Shown in pieces: positions 51,834-60,279 of a DNA stretch of 64,000 nucleotides. The position numbers and the translations under genes are program-made. Each line of letters begins with the position of its first letter. The stretch's first letter is position 1. This DNA is from Melaminivora sp034675505 (GTDB lineage: Bacteria > Pseudomonadota > Gammaproteobacteria > Burkholderiales > Burkholderiaceae_C), in assembly GCA_034675505.1 (NCBI GenBank), contig JAUCDD010000002.1:1-64000 (forward strand), written 5' to 3'. The notes under the pieces were generated by a model. It worked only from the letters and a program-made list of their open reading frames with translations. It did no database searches and was not told where the DNA came from.

Positions 51834-52940
51834 CTAGGCATGCGCGCCGGCGGCGAACACCCCGGCCGGATCGAACGCCTGGGCCAGGCGCTGGTGAATG
51901 GCCAGCAAAACCGGGTCTTTCAGGTCAAAAAGGCCACTTGCCGGCGCCAATGCATCGTTTTGTGCTATGAATAAGCTAGCATTTCCGCCGGCCTCGCGGG
52001 CCAGCGCGTCCAGTTGCGGGCCGACCTCGGGCGCGGCCTGCAGCCAGCGCAGGCCGCCGTGCCACTCCAGCAGCGGCGCGCCGACGCCGGCGGGCAGCTG
52101 CAGCACCGGCGCCGTCTGCGGCAGCGACAGGCGCCACAGCGCCAGGCCGGGGGCGCGCCCGGCGAACCAGGGCAGGCGCTGGTCGCGGCAGTCCTGCCAG
52201 TCGCCGGGCACGCCGGCCGCCTGCTGCAGCTGCCCGCCCATGCTGCGGCAGGCGGCATCGACGGCGGCGCGGGCGCCGCGCAGGCGCACGTAGAGCCGGC
52301 CGGCGCCGCCCTCCTGCACCCAGCAGCTGGCGTTCAGCGGCAGCGGCTGGCCGCCCCAGGCGTGCAGCCGCGCCAGCGCCTCGCCCTGGTCGCAGTCAAA
52401 GCGCAGCGTGGCCTCGGCCGGCGCCACCGGCAGCACCTTCAGGCTGACCTCGGTGATCGCCGCCAGCCGGCCCCAGGAGCCCACCACCAGCCGCGAGACG
52501 TCGTAGCCGGCAACGTTCTTCATGACCTGGCCGCCAAAGCGCAGTAGCTCGCCCCGGCCGTTCACCAGCTCCACGCCGAGCACGAAGTCGCGCACCGCGC
52601 CCACGCTGGCGCGCGCCGGCCCGGACAGGCCGGCCGCGACCATGCCGCCCACCGTGCCCCCCGGCGCAAAGCGCGGCGGCTCGAAAGCCAGGCACTGGCC
52701 GTGCCCGGCCAGCAGGGCCTCGACCTCGGCCAGCGGCGTGCCGGCGCGCACGGTGACCACCAGCTCGCTGGGCTCGTAGCTGACGATGCCGGCCCAGGCG
52801 CGCAGGTCCAGCGCCGGGGCGGCACCGGCGCGGCTGGCGGGGTGGAAATCCTTGGTGCCGCCGCCGGCGATGCGCAACGGGGTGCGGCGCGCGGCGGCAT
52901 CGCGCACGCGCTCCATGATCTGGCGAAGGGCTGCATCCAT
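51834..52940 (-). CDS. glycolate oxidase FAD-binding subunit GlcE
   Basis: A 368-aa FAD-linked (VAO-type) subunit of glycolate dehydrogenase. The FAD-binding half holds PLRIAGGGTKDF, YEPSELVVTVRAGTPLAEVE and ARASVGAVRDFVLGVE, with MKNVAGYDVSRLVVGSWGRL. The C-terminal helix ILLAIHQRLAQAFDPAGVF is approximately as expected. Residues about 320-341 (NASLFIAQNDALAPASGLFD) are coded by a copy of the dispersed AGCTATCAA element (51917-51983), whose lower GC stands out. The frame is intact. Likely transcribed with the lactonase gene upstream and DUF1275/glcF downstream. Confidence 0.9.
   Translation of the reverse strand: MDAALRQIMERVRDAAARRTPLRIAGGGTKDFHPASRAGAAPALDLRAWAGIVSYEPSELVVTVRAGTPLAEVEALLAGHGQCLAFEPPRFAPGGTVGGMVAAGLSGPARASVGAVRDFVLGVELVNGRGELLRFGGQVMKNVAGYDVSRLVVGSWGRLAAITEVSLKVLPVAPAEATLRFDCDQGEALARLHAWGGQPLPLNASCWVQEGGAGRLYVRLRGARAAVDAACRSMGGQLQQAAGVPGDWQDCRDQRLPWFAGRAPGLALWRLSLPQTAPVLQLPAGVGAPLLEWHGGLRWLQAAPEVGPQLDALAREAGGNASLFIAQNDALAPASGLFDLKDPVLLAIHQRLAQAFDPAGVFAAGAHA
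51917..51983. repeat. AGCTATCAA-family element inside glcE
   Basis: Plus strand: TTTCAGGTCAAAAAGGCCAC, TTGCCGGCGCCAATGCATCG, GTGCTATGAATAAGCTAGC. The left block (TTCAGGTCAAAAAGGCCAC-TTGCCGGCG) and the CTATNNNNNNNNTAGC end are those of the intergenic copies. Here it lies wholly within the glcE coding region without breaking the frame. Confidence 0.6.
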
Positions 52941-53025
52941 GGGCGGCGATGGTACGCCGCAGGCCCGGCGCGGGCCCGTGCGGGGCGGTTGATTTTTTTG
53001 AACGGCGGCTGTGAATCGGGCGCCT

Positions 53026-53940
53026 TCAGCCCAGCTCGCACCAGGCCACCGGCAGCCCCGGCACCGGCACGCGCGTGTGCAGCGTCCGGCCCGCCGGCTG
53101 CGGGCCGCTGCCTGCGCTGGTGACGAACAGGGTGTGCCCGTCCGGCCCGCCCAGGCAGGGCATGGTCGGGCTTGGCACCGGCAGGGCCAGCTCGGCCAGC
53201 ACCTCGCCGGCCGGCGACAGGCGCAGCACGCGCGCACCCTCGTACAGCGCGCACCAGTAGGCGCCCTCGGCATCGACGCTGGCGCCGTCGGGCCGCCCGC
53301 CGTAGGGCTGGCCGTCCTGGCGCGGCGCGAAGCGGTGCAGCACGCGCGGCGCGCCCACCGGCTCGCCTTGCGCGTTGCAGCGCCAGGCGCGGATCTCGTG
53401 CGTGGGCGTGTCGGCGAAGTACAGCGTGCCCCCGTCGGGCGACCAGGCCAGGCCGTTGGCGGTGGCGATGCCCTCCAGCATGCGGCGCACCTGCGCCGGG
53501 CCGGCGCTGCGCCGTGCGTCCACGCAGTACAGCGCCCCCCGGGGCTCGCGCGCGCCGCCCGGCGGGGCGTAGCGCGTGCCCACCCACAGCCGCCCGAGGG
53601 CGTCGCACTTGCCATCGTTGGCGCGCTCGTGGACGGGGTCCACGGGCAGCTGGGCGATGTCGATGAGCGCGCCGCCCCACTCCGGGGCGTGGCAGATGCG
53701 CCCGCGCAGCGCCACGACCAGCCCCGCCGGCGCGCCGCCCTGGCGCGCCGGGGCGATGCAGCCGGGCTCGGCGGGCAGGGGCCAGCGCTCGGGCGCGGCG
53801 CCGTCCAGGCGCGCGCGCAGCAGGGCCCGGCCGTCGATGTCCACCCAGTACAGGCGCTGCTCGAGTGGGTGCCAGAAGGGCGACTCGCCCAGTTGCGCAG
53901 CAGGGGTGGTGGCGGGCAGGGCGGTCCAGGTGGGGGTCAT
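53026..53940 (-). CDS. SMP-30/gluconolactonase family protein
   Basis: A 304-aa six-bladed beta-propeller lactonase of the SMP-30/regucalcin family. Metal-site residues lie in LGESPFWHPLEQRLYWVDI (Glu), ERANDGKCDALGRLWVGT (Asn, Asp), NGLAWSPDGGTLYFADT (Asn) and RPDGASVDAEGAYWCAL (Asp). It likely hydrolyses sugar lactones; the substrate is unknown. Start MTPTWTALPATTPAAQLGES fits. It lies 22 bases beyond amtB and 85 bases ahead of glcE on the same strand. Confidence 0.88.
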   Translation of the reverse strand: MTPTWTALPATTPAAQLGESPFWHPLEQRLYWVDIDGRALLRARLDGAAPERWPLPAEPGCIAPARQGGAPAGLVVALRGRICHAPEWGGALIDIAQLPVDPVHERANDGKCDALGRLWVGTRYAPPGGAREPRGALYCVDARRSAGPAQVRRMLEGIATANGLAWSPDGGTLYFADTPTHEIRAWRCNAQGEPVGAPRVLHRFAPRQDGQPYGGRPDGASVDAEGAYWCALYEGARVLRLSPAGEVLAELALPVPSPTMPCLGGPDGHTLFVTSAGSGPQPAGRTLHTRVPVPGLPVAWCELG

Positions 53941-53962
53941 GCGGGCATTGTGGGCCCGCCGT

Positions 53963-55288
53963 TCAATGGTGGTAGGCCCGCTCGCCGTGGCTGCCCAGGT
54001 CCAGGCCCTGGCGCTCGCATTCCTCGTCCACGCGCAGCCCCACCAGGCGCTGCGCCAGCGCGCAGGCCAGCCAGGCGGCAGCGGCCGACCAGGCCAGCGT
54101 CAGCAGCACGCTCTTGCCCTGCGCCAGCAGCTGCGCGCCGAAGGAGAACTCCGGCCCCTGCAGCCCGCCCAGCACGGGCGCGGCGAACACCCCGGTGAGC
54201 AGCGCGCCGACGATGCCGCCCACGCCGTGCACGCCAAACACGTCGAAGGCGTCGTCCGCGCCCAGCCAGCGCTTGAGGCCCGCCACGCCCCACAGGCAGG
54301 CCGGCCCGGCCACCGCGCCTATGGCCACCGCGCCCAGGGGCGCTACCAGCCCGGCCGCCGGCGTCACCGCCACCAGCCCGGCCACCGCGCCCGAGGCCGC
54401 GCCCAGCATCGAGGCGCGCCCTTTCAGCCAGGCCTCGGCGCCCAGCCAGCCCAGCGTGCCGGCGGCGGCGGCCAGGGCGGTGTTCAGGAAGGCCAGCGCC
54501 GCCACCGCGCCCGCCGAGCCGGCCGAGCCGGCGTTGAAGCCGAACCAACCCACCCACAGCAGCGAGGCGCCGACCATGGTCAGCGTCAGCGAGTGCGGCG
54601 TGAAGGCCTCGCGCCCGTAGCCGATGCGCGGGCCGACGCGGTGCGCGGCCACCAGCCCGGCCACGCCGGCGTTGATGTGCACCACGGTGCCGCCGGCAAA
54701 GTCCAGCGCCCCGTCCTGCGCCAGCAGGCCGCCGCCCCAGACCATGTGCGCCAGCGGCACGTAGCTCAGGGTGAACCACAGCACCGCGAACACCAGCACC
54801 GCCGCAAAGCGCATGCGCTCGGCAAACGAGCCCACCACCAGCGCCACGGCGATGGCCGCGAACGTGCCCTGGTAGGCGACGAAGACGTATTCGGGCACGT
54901 CCGCCAGGGCGCCCACCGAGGTCAGGCCCACGCCGCGCAGCCCGAGCTTGGACAGGTCGCCCAGCGCCTGCCCGCTGCCCGCGAACGCCAGGCTGTAGCC
55001 GTACAGCCACCACAGCAGCAGCACCAGCGCGAACACCACGAACACCTGCACCAGCACCGACAGCATGTTCTTGGCGCGCGCCAGGCCGCCGTAGAACAGC
55101 GCCAGGCCGGGCAGGGCCATGAGCGTGACCAGCAGGGTGCTGGTGAGCATCCAGGCGGTGTTGCCGCTGTCGATGTGCGGCGCGGCGGGCGCCTGCGCCA
55201 GGGCGCTGGCGCAGCCGCCAGCGGCCAGCAGGCCGGCCAGCGCACGCCGGCCGGGCAGGGGGAGCGAGGGGAGGATGGAGCGTGCCAT
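53963..55288 (-). CDS. ammonium transporter AmtB
   Basis: A 441-aa trimeric ammonium channel. A signal segment (RALAGLLAAGGCASALAQ) precedes eleven helices. The twin pore histidines fall in GTVVHINAGVAGLVAAH and FDVFGVHGVGGIVGALLTG. Other marks are LALFYGGLARAKNMLS and FGFNAGSAGSAG. The cytoplasmic tail ends GSHGERAYHH. Second gene of glnK-amtB; gated by GlnK when nitrogen is plentiful. Confidence 0.95.
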   Translation of the reverse strand: MARSILPSLPLPGRRALAGLLAAGGCASALAQAPAAPHIDSGNTAWMLTSTLLVTLMALPGLALFYGGLARAKNMLSVLVQVFVVFALVLLLWWLYGYSLAFAGSGQALGDLSKLGLRGVGLTSVGALADVPEYVFVAYQGTFAAIAVALVVGSFAERMRFAAVLVFAVLWFTLSYVPLAHMVWGGGLLAQDGALDFAGGTVVHINAGVAGLVAAHRVGPRIGYGREAFTPHSLTLTMVGASLLWVGWFGFNAGSAGSAGAVAALAFLNTALAAAAGTLGWLGAEAWLKGRASMLGAASGAVAGLVAVTPAAGLVAPLGAVAIGAVAGPACLWGVAGLKRWLGADDAFDVFGVHGVGGIVGALLTGVFAAPVLGGLQGPEFSFGAQLLAQGKSVLLTLAWSAAAAWLACALAQRLVGLRVDEECERQGLDLGSHGERAYHH

Positions 55289-55305
55289 GGCCGTTCCTTG
55301 CGCGC

Positions 55306-55644
55306 TCACAGCGCCTGCTCGCCGCACTCGCCGGTGCGGATGCGCACCACCTGCTGCAGCGCGCTGACGAAGATCTTGCCGTCGCCGATCTTGCCGGTGC
55401 GCGCGGCCTGCTCGATGGCCTCGATGGCATGCTCCAGCAGCGCATCGGGCACGGCGGCCTCCACCTTCAGCTTGGGCAGGAAGTCCACCACGTACTCGGC
55501 GCCCCGGTACAGCTCGGTGTGGCCCTTTTGCCGGCCAAAGCCCTTGACCTCGCTCACCGTGAGCCCTTGCACACCCACGGCCGACAAGGCCTCGCGGACT
55601 TCTTCCAGCTTGAAGGGTTTGATGATGGCGGTCAGCAGCTGCAT
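55306..55644 (-). CDS. nitrogen regulatory P-II protein GlnK
   Basis: A 112-aa P-II protein. The T-loop contains the uridylylation site Tyr51 in ELYRGAEYVVDFLPK. The B- and C-loops (TGKIGDGKIFV and RIRTGECGEQAL) are complete. It senses 2-oxoglutarate, ATP and ADP and blocks AmtB. AGGAG precedes the ATG. Transcribed from the sigma54 promoter at 55694-55709. Confidence 0.96.
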   Translation of the reverse strand: MQLLTAIIKPFKLEEVREALSAVGVQGLTVSEVKGFGRQKGHTELYRGAEYVVDFLPKLKVEAAVPDALLEHAIEAIEQAARTGKIGDGKIFVSALQQVVRIRTGECGEQAL

Positions 55645-55693
55645 GGCGAAAGACTCCTGGGGTTGCGAAATGGACGGGTGACAACCCCTGCCT

Positions 55694-55709
55694 TGCACGG
55701 ACCGTGCCA
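55694..55709 (-). promoter_or_regulatory. sigma54 promoter of glnK-amtB
   Basis: On the minus strand TGGCACGGTCCGTGCA, an almost perfect match to TGGCAC-N5-TTGCA. The start of transcription would be near 55683, leaving a leader of about 39 bases before glnK. Confidence 0.85.
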
Positions 55710-55762
55710 GGCCTGCGCGGCAGTACAGTGCGGCCATTGCGCACGCCGGACGGCCCGGCAGC

Positions 55763-55777
55763 GCACCGCATCCGTGC
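55763..55777. promoter_or_regulatory. putative NtrC-binding site
   Basis: GCAC-CGCATCC-GTGC matches the NtrC half-site pattern GCAC-N7-GTGC exactly. The centre lies about 87 bases upstream of the predicted glnK start point, on the side expected for an enhancer. An overlapping palindrome GTGCATGCCATGCAC (55774-55788) may be a second, weaker site. The region is shared with comM on the other strand. Confidence 0.65.
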
Positions 55778-55810
55778 ATGCCATGCACCAAACAGGGGAG
55801 GAGCCACGCG

Positions 55811-57334
55811 ATGAGCCTTGCATCGGTGCAAAGCCGGGCGCTGCTGGGGCTGGCGGCGCCGCCCGTCACCGTCGAGGTGCACCTGGCCAGCGGCCTGCCC
55901 AGCTTCACGCTGGTGGGGCTGGCCGACGTCGAGGTCAAGGAAGCGCGCGAGCGCGTGCGCTCAGCGCTGCACAACGCCGGGCTGGAGTTCCCGCACAACC
56001 AGCGCATCACCGTCAACCTGGCGCCGGCCGACCTGCCCAAGGACTCGGGACGCTTTGACCTGCCGATCGCCCTGGGCATCCTGGCCGCCAGCGGCCAGAT
56101 CGACGCCGCGCGGCTGGCGGGCTGGGAGTTCGCCGGCGAGTTGTCGCTGTCGGGCCAGCTGCGCCCGGTGCGCGGCGCGCTGGCCACCGCCCTGGCGCTG
56201 GCCAGCGCCGGCGAGTCGCCGCGCATGGTGCTGCCGCCCGCCAGCGCCGAGGAGGCTGCCCTGGTGCCGGGCGCGCGCATCTACCGCGCGCGCCACCTGC
56301 TGGACGTGGTGGGCCAGTTCCTGGCCGCGCCGGCCGAGGCCGGCGGCGACGGCTGGCAGCTGCTGCAGCCGGCGCCGCCGCCCGCACCGGCGCCCGGCCC
56401 CGACCTGGCCGACGTGCAGGGCCAGGCGGCAGCGCGCCGGGCGCTGGAGATCGCCGCCGCCGGCAGCCACGGCCTGCTGCTGGTCGGGCCGCCCGGCTCG
56501 GGCAAGTCGATGCTGGCGCAGCGCTTTGCCGGCCTGCTGCCGCCCATGGACGTGCAGCAGGCGCTGGAGTGTGCGGCCGTGGCCAGCCTGGCCGGGCGCT
56601 TCGAGCCCGCGCAGTGGATGCGCCGCCCCATGGCCAGCCCGCACCACAGCTGCAGCGCGGTGGCGCTGGTGGGCGGCGGCTCGCCGCCGCGGCCGGGCGA
56701 GATTTCGCTGGCGCACCAGGGCGTGCTGTTCCTGGACGAATTCCCCGAGTTCGCCCGCAGCGCGCTGGAGGCGCTGCGCGAGCCGCTGGAGAGCGGGCAC
56801 ATCACCATCGCGCGCGCCGCGCAGCGGGCGCAGTTCCCGGCGCGCTTCCAGCTCATCGCCGCCATGAACCCCTGCCCCTGCGGCTTTGCCGGCTCGCGCC
56901 AGCGGCCCTGCCGCTGCTCGCCCGAGCAGGTGGCGCGCTACCAGGCCAAGCTGTCGGGCCCGCTGCTGGACCGCATCGACCTGCACGTCGAAGTGCCCGC
57001 CCTGCCCCCCGGCGAGCTGCTGCAGGCCGCGCCCGGCGAGGCCAGCAGCGCCGTGCGCGGGCGCGTGGCGGCGGCGCATGCGCGCGCGCTGGAGCGCCAG
57101 GGCAAGGCCAACCAGGCCCTGCAGGGACGCGAGATCGAGCACATGGCGCGGCTGGACGAGCCCGCCCGGCAGTTCCTGCAGGCCGCCGCCACGCGCCTGG
57201 CCTGGTCGGCGCGCAGCACGCACCGCGCCCTGAAGGTGGCGCGCACCATCGCCGACCTGGCCGGCAGCGAGGCGGTGGCGCTGGCGCACGTGGCCGAGGC
57301 CGTGCAGTACCGGCGCGTGCTGCGCGGCGCGTAG
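55811..57334 (+). CDS. YifB/ComM-type Mg-chelatase-like AAA+ ATPase
   Basis: A 507-aa ComM/YifB protein, a hexameric helicase that extends branch migration during natural transformation. The N-terminal domain (SRALLGLAAPPVTVEVHLAS, LPSFTLVGLADVEVKEARER) has the degenerate Lon-like fold. The AAA+ core has Walker A LVGPPGSGKSMLA, Walker B GVLFLDEFPEFARSALEAL and MNPCPCGF with a Cys-rich zinc finger. GGAGGAG precedes ATG 55811. Divergent from glnK. Confidence 0.93.
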   Translation: MSLASVQSRALLGLAAPPVTVEVHLASGLPSFTLVGLADVEVKEARERVRSALHNAGLEFPHNQRITVNLAPADLPKDSGRFDLPIALGILAASGQIDAARLAGWEFAGELSLSGQLRPVRGALATALALASAGESPRMVLPPASAEEAALVPGARIYRARHLLDVVGQFLAAPAEAGGDGWQLLQPAPPPAPAPGPDLADVQGQAAARRALEIAAAGSHGLLLVGPPGSGKSMLAQRFAGLLPPMDVQQALECAAVASLAGRFEPAQWMRRPMASPHHSCSAVALVGGGSPPRPGEISLAHQGVLFLDEFPEFARSALEALREPLESGHITIARAAQRAQFPARFQLIAAMNPCPCGFAGSRQRPCRCSPEQVARYQAKLSGPLLDRIDLHVEVPALPPGELLQAAPGEASSAVRGRVAAAHARALERQGKANQALQGREIEHMARLDEPARQFLQAAATRLAWSARSTHRALKVARTIADLAGSEAVALAHVAEAVQYRRVLRGA

Positions 57335-57344
57335 CCAGGCGCGC

Positions 57345-58622
57345 CTACGGCGCCCGCGCCGCCCGGGCCAGCAGCGGCGAGGCCGGCAGCAGCCGGAACG
57401 CCGTCGAGGCCAGCGCCAGCCACGCCGCGATCGCCAGCAGCACGGCGCGGTAGGGCTCCCAGCCCGCCGCCGCCGCCCACGCGGCCACCACCCCGGTGAA
57501 CCACTGCATCAGCGCCACCCCCAGGAACATGGCCGCCGTGAACAGCGACAGCGCCCGCCCCGTCATCTCGCTGGGGTAGGAGGCGCGCACGTCGGCGTAC
57601 TGCAGCACGCCGTAGCCCGACAGCAGCCCCATCAGCACGATGACCGCCAGCGCGGCCGCCGGCCCCTGCAGCAAGGCCAGCAGCACGAACAGCCCGGCCA
57701 TCGCCAGCGACACGCCCGCCACCCAGGCGCGCCGGCGGCCCACGCCCGGATCGAGGCGGCCGAACAGGGCCGGCACGAACAGCGCCAGCAGCGACAGCAC
57801 CAGCGCCACGTTGCCGCTCTCGACCAGCGAGAAGCCGAAGCGCCCGATCAGGAACGGCCCCAGCCACAGCCCGCGCAGCGACAGGAAGGCGGCGTAGCCC
57901 GACATGCCCAGCGCCAGGATGCCCCAGGTGTGGGGCAGCGCGCACAGGGCGCCCATGCGCACCAGCGACTGCCCCCAGCCCTCGCGCTGCGGCGGCGCCG
58001 CCGCTGCCGCGCTGGCGATGGGCGGCTCGTGCACGGTGCGAAAGATCAGCAGCCACGACAGCAGCGCCAGCCCCGCCAGTACCCCAAAGCCCGCGCGCCA
58101 GCCCCAGTGCTGCACCACCCAGGCCAGCGGCGTGCCGGTGAAGATCAGGCCCAGCCCGCCCACGCTCATGCCCATGCCGGAATACAGCGCGAAGCGCTCG
58201 GCGGGGAAATGCCGCGCGATGAACACCGTCGAGGCGATGAAGGCCGGGGAGCAGCCCACGCCGATCAGCAGCTGCCCGGCCATCAGCCAGCCGTAGCTGG
58301 GCGCCAGCGCCGACAGCACGCTGCCGGCCACGGCCAGCGCAAACGCCGCCAGCACCGTGCGCCGCAGGCCATACAGGTCCAGGCCGATGCCCATCAGCAG
58401 CTGCGCCACGCCGAAGGACAGGCCGAACAGCCCGGCGAACGCCCCCAGCGCCTGCCCCGACAGGCTGAACTCGGCCTGCAGGCTGGGCGCCAGCATGGCG
58501 GTGACGGTGCGAAAGGCCTGGCTCAGGGCGAAGGCGGACAGCAGCGCCGCCAGCATCAGCACCAGCGCGGCGTGGGCGCCAGGCGCCGGCTGCGGCGCCT
58601 GGCCGCTCATGGGCGCGGGCAT
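57345..58622 (-). CDS. MFS transporter, probable organic-acid permease
   Basis: A 425-aa major facilitator with twelve helices. The N-terminal MSGQAPQPAPGAHAALVLML leads into LSQAFRTVTAMLAPSLQAEF and LFGLSFGVAQLLMGIGLDLY. ATG 58622 is chosen because AGGAG lies 5 bases upstream. It is the last gene of the catabolic group on this strand (hydratase, dehydrogenase, CoA-transferase, PrpD), so uptake of that pathway's substrate is a reasonable inference, not shown. The C-terminus is 10 bases from comM (converging). Confidence 0.8.
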   Translation of the reverse strand: MPAPMSGQAPQPAPGAHAALVLMLAALLSAFALSQAFRTVTAMLAPSLQAEFSLSGQALGAFAGLFGLSFGVAQLLMGIGLDLYGLRRTVLAAFALAVAGSVLSALAPSYGWLMAGQLLIGVGCSPAFIASTVFIARHFPAERFALYSGMGMSVGGLGLIFTGTPLAWVVQHWGWRAGFGVLAGLALLSWLLIFRTVHEPPIASAAAAAPPQREGWGQSLVRMGALCALPHTWGILALGMSGYAAFLSLRGLWLGPFLIGRFGFSLVESGNVALVLSLLALFVPALFGRLDPGVGRRRAWVAGVSLAMAGLFVLLALLQGPAAALAVIVLMGLLSGYGVLQYADVRASYPSEMTGRALSLFTAAMFLGVALMQWFTGVVAAWAAAAGWEPYRAVLLAIAAWLALASTAFRLLPASPLLARAARAP

Positions 58623-58695
58623 GGCGGCTCCTGGCACGCCCGGCCGGGCTGCCCGCTGGCGCGCGGGCGCCCGTTGCGCGCCTTGGCGGCGGCCA

Positions 58696-60069
58696 TCACA
58701 GCAGGGCGCCCACGCGCGGCCACTGCGCCACCTGCCACAGGCGTTCGACGGCCGCTTGCGCGTCGGTGGGCGCCACGGCGCCGCCGTACCCCGCCAGCCG
58801 CAGCGCCTTGGCGGTGATCTCGTCCCGCGCCAGCGTGTTGCCGGGGTCGCCCTTGGGCTCGTCCACGCGGCCTTGCAGGGTGCGCCCGCCAGTGGTCTGC
58901 ACGGTCACGCGGCCCAGCCAGCGGCGCGGGTAGGCGCCGTCCACCTCGGGGTCGAGCCGCATGCTGACTTTGCCCCGCAGGGCGACGGTTTCGGGCGCCA
59001 GGTATTCGGCATCGAACTCGGCCAGGCCCGCATGGCCGAAGCGCGCGACCAGCGCCAGCACCGTGCCCATGGAGAACTTCGACTGGTGCACCGTGCTGGG
59101 CGAGGCCACCGGGCCCAGCACGTCGATGGCGCCCTGGTGTACGTGGCACGTAACGTGGGCGATGTCCTGGGGTTTCAGCTGGTGCTCATGCATGACTTGC
59201 AGCAGCGCATCGGCCGCCGGGTGCGTGTGGCGGCACGAGGCGTGCCACTTGAACGAGGTCTCGGCCGTGGCCCAGCGCGTGCCCAGGCCATCGGTGAGGC
59301 GCCAGGGGTCGCTGTCTTGCGACATGCCGGCCGCCAGGCCCTGCGCGCCGGTGAAGATGTCCTGCGCGCCGGTGAATCCATCCTGGGCAAGGTAGGCCGC
59401 CATCAGCCCGGCCGCGGCGGCGTGCGCGGTGTGCAGCTGCTTGCTGTCGGCGGCGGTGCGCAGGAACTCCCACAGCCCGGCGGACTGCGTGCCGGCCGAA
59501 CCGAAGGCGTGCTGCATCTGCGCGGGGGACAGCTGCAGCAGCCGGCCCACGGCGGCGGCGGCGGCCAGCGTGCCGGCGGTGGCGGTGGTATGGAAGATTT
59601 TGTAGTGGCTGCGGCCGAGGAACTCGCCCACGCGGATGCCCACTTCGTAGCCCGCGACGCAGGCCGCCATGAGCTGCTCGCCGCTGGCGCCGATGCTCTG
59701 CGCCACGGCCAGCGCGGGCGCAAACACCACGGCAGCGGGGTGGAACACCGAGCCGTTGTGCACGTCGTCCTGCTCGGCCACGTGCGCGGCGGCGGCGTTG
59801 GCGAGCGCCGCCATCATGGGCGAGGTGCTGGCGCCCGGGTGGCCGATGACTTCGCTGGGGCCGCTCGCAGGGCCTTGCGAGCGGGCAAAGCGCGTGATGC
59901 TGGCGACAGGCCGGGCGCGGCAGCCGGCCAGCACGGAGCCGAACCAGTCCACCCACAGGTCTTCGGCGCGGCGCTGCACGGGCGCGGGGATGTCGTGCCA
60001 GCGCAGCCCGGCGGCGAAGCGGGCCAGGGGGTGGATGGAGGCGGTCGGAGAGGGCGGATTTTGGGTCAT
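58696..60069 (-). CDS. MmgE/PrpD-family dehydratase/decarboxylase-like protein
   Basis: A 457-aa protein of the MmgE/PrpD family, which includes 2-methylcitrate dehydratase and cis-aconitate decarboxylase. Family marks are AEDLWVDWFGSVLAGCRARP, VAEQDDVHNGSVFHPAAVV, GYEVGIRVGEFLGRSHY and KWHASCRHTHPAADALL. The aconitase-type iron-sulfur cysteines are absent, as usual. In context with CoA-transferase and mesaconyl-CoA hydratase-like genes, an itaconate/methylsuccinate-type pathway is possible. Upstream gap of 210 bases holds a REP pair. Confidence 0.85.
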   Translation of the reverse strand: MTQNPPSPTASIHPLARFAAGLRWHDIPAPVQRRAEDLWVDWFGSVLAGCRARPVASITRFARSQGPASGPSEVIGHPGASTSPMMAALANAAAAHVAEQDDVHNGSVFHPAAVVFAPALAVAQSIGASGEQLMAACVAGYEVGIRVGEFLGRSHYKIFHTTATAGTLAAAAAVGRLLQLSPAQMQHAFGSAGTQSAGLWEFLRTAADSKQLHTAHAAAAGLMAAYLAQDGFTGAQDIFTGAQGLAAGMSQDSDPWRLTDGLGTRWATAETSFKWHASCRHTHPAADALLQVMHEHQLKPQDIAHVTCHVHQGAIDVLGPVASPSTVHQSKFSMGTVLALVARFGHAGLAEFDAEYLAPETVALRGKVSMRLDPEVDGAYPRRWLGRVTVQTTGGRTLQGRVDEPKGDPGNTLARDEITAKALRLAGYGGAVAPTDAQAAVERLWQVAQWPRVGALL

Positions 60070-60138
60070 ATCGGGCTCCAGTCCGCATGAATCATGCGGG
60101 TAACGCTCACAATTTGATAGTGCGCGGCGTTTGGTTTC

Positions 60139-60262
60139 TTGCTCCTTCCCCCTCTGGGGGAAGGCAGGGATGGGGGCCGGCTGGAAATGGGCGTGGTGGT
60201 TGCACTGTTCTGGCGCCGCTGGCCCCCACCCCAGCCCTCCGCCAGAAGGGGGAGGGAGCAAG
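60139..60262. repeat. BIME-like REP pair between CoA-transferase and PrpD genes
   Basis: Unit 1 (60139-60180) is TTGCTCCTTCCCCCTC..GGGGGAAGGCAGGGATGGGGGCC. Unit 2 (60221-60262) is GGCCCCCACCCCAGCCCTCC..AAGGGGGAGGGAGC, inverted. The pair fills the gap between two genes of one presumed operon. Confidence 0.8.
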
Positions 60263-60279
60263 AGGCGGGACGGCGTGCA

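Noticed and set aside
55774..55788. Palindrome GTGCATGCCATGCAC as the main NtrC site
   Set aside because: Its half-sites are GTGC..GCAC, the reverse of the NtrC order; the overlapping GCAC-N7-GTGC at 55763-55777 fits better.
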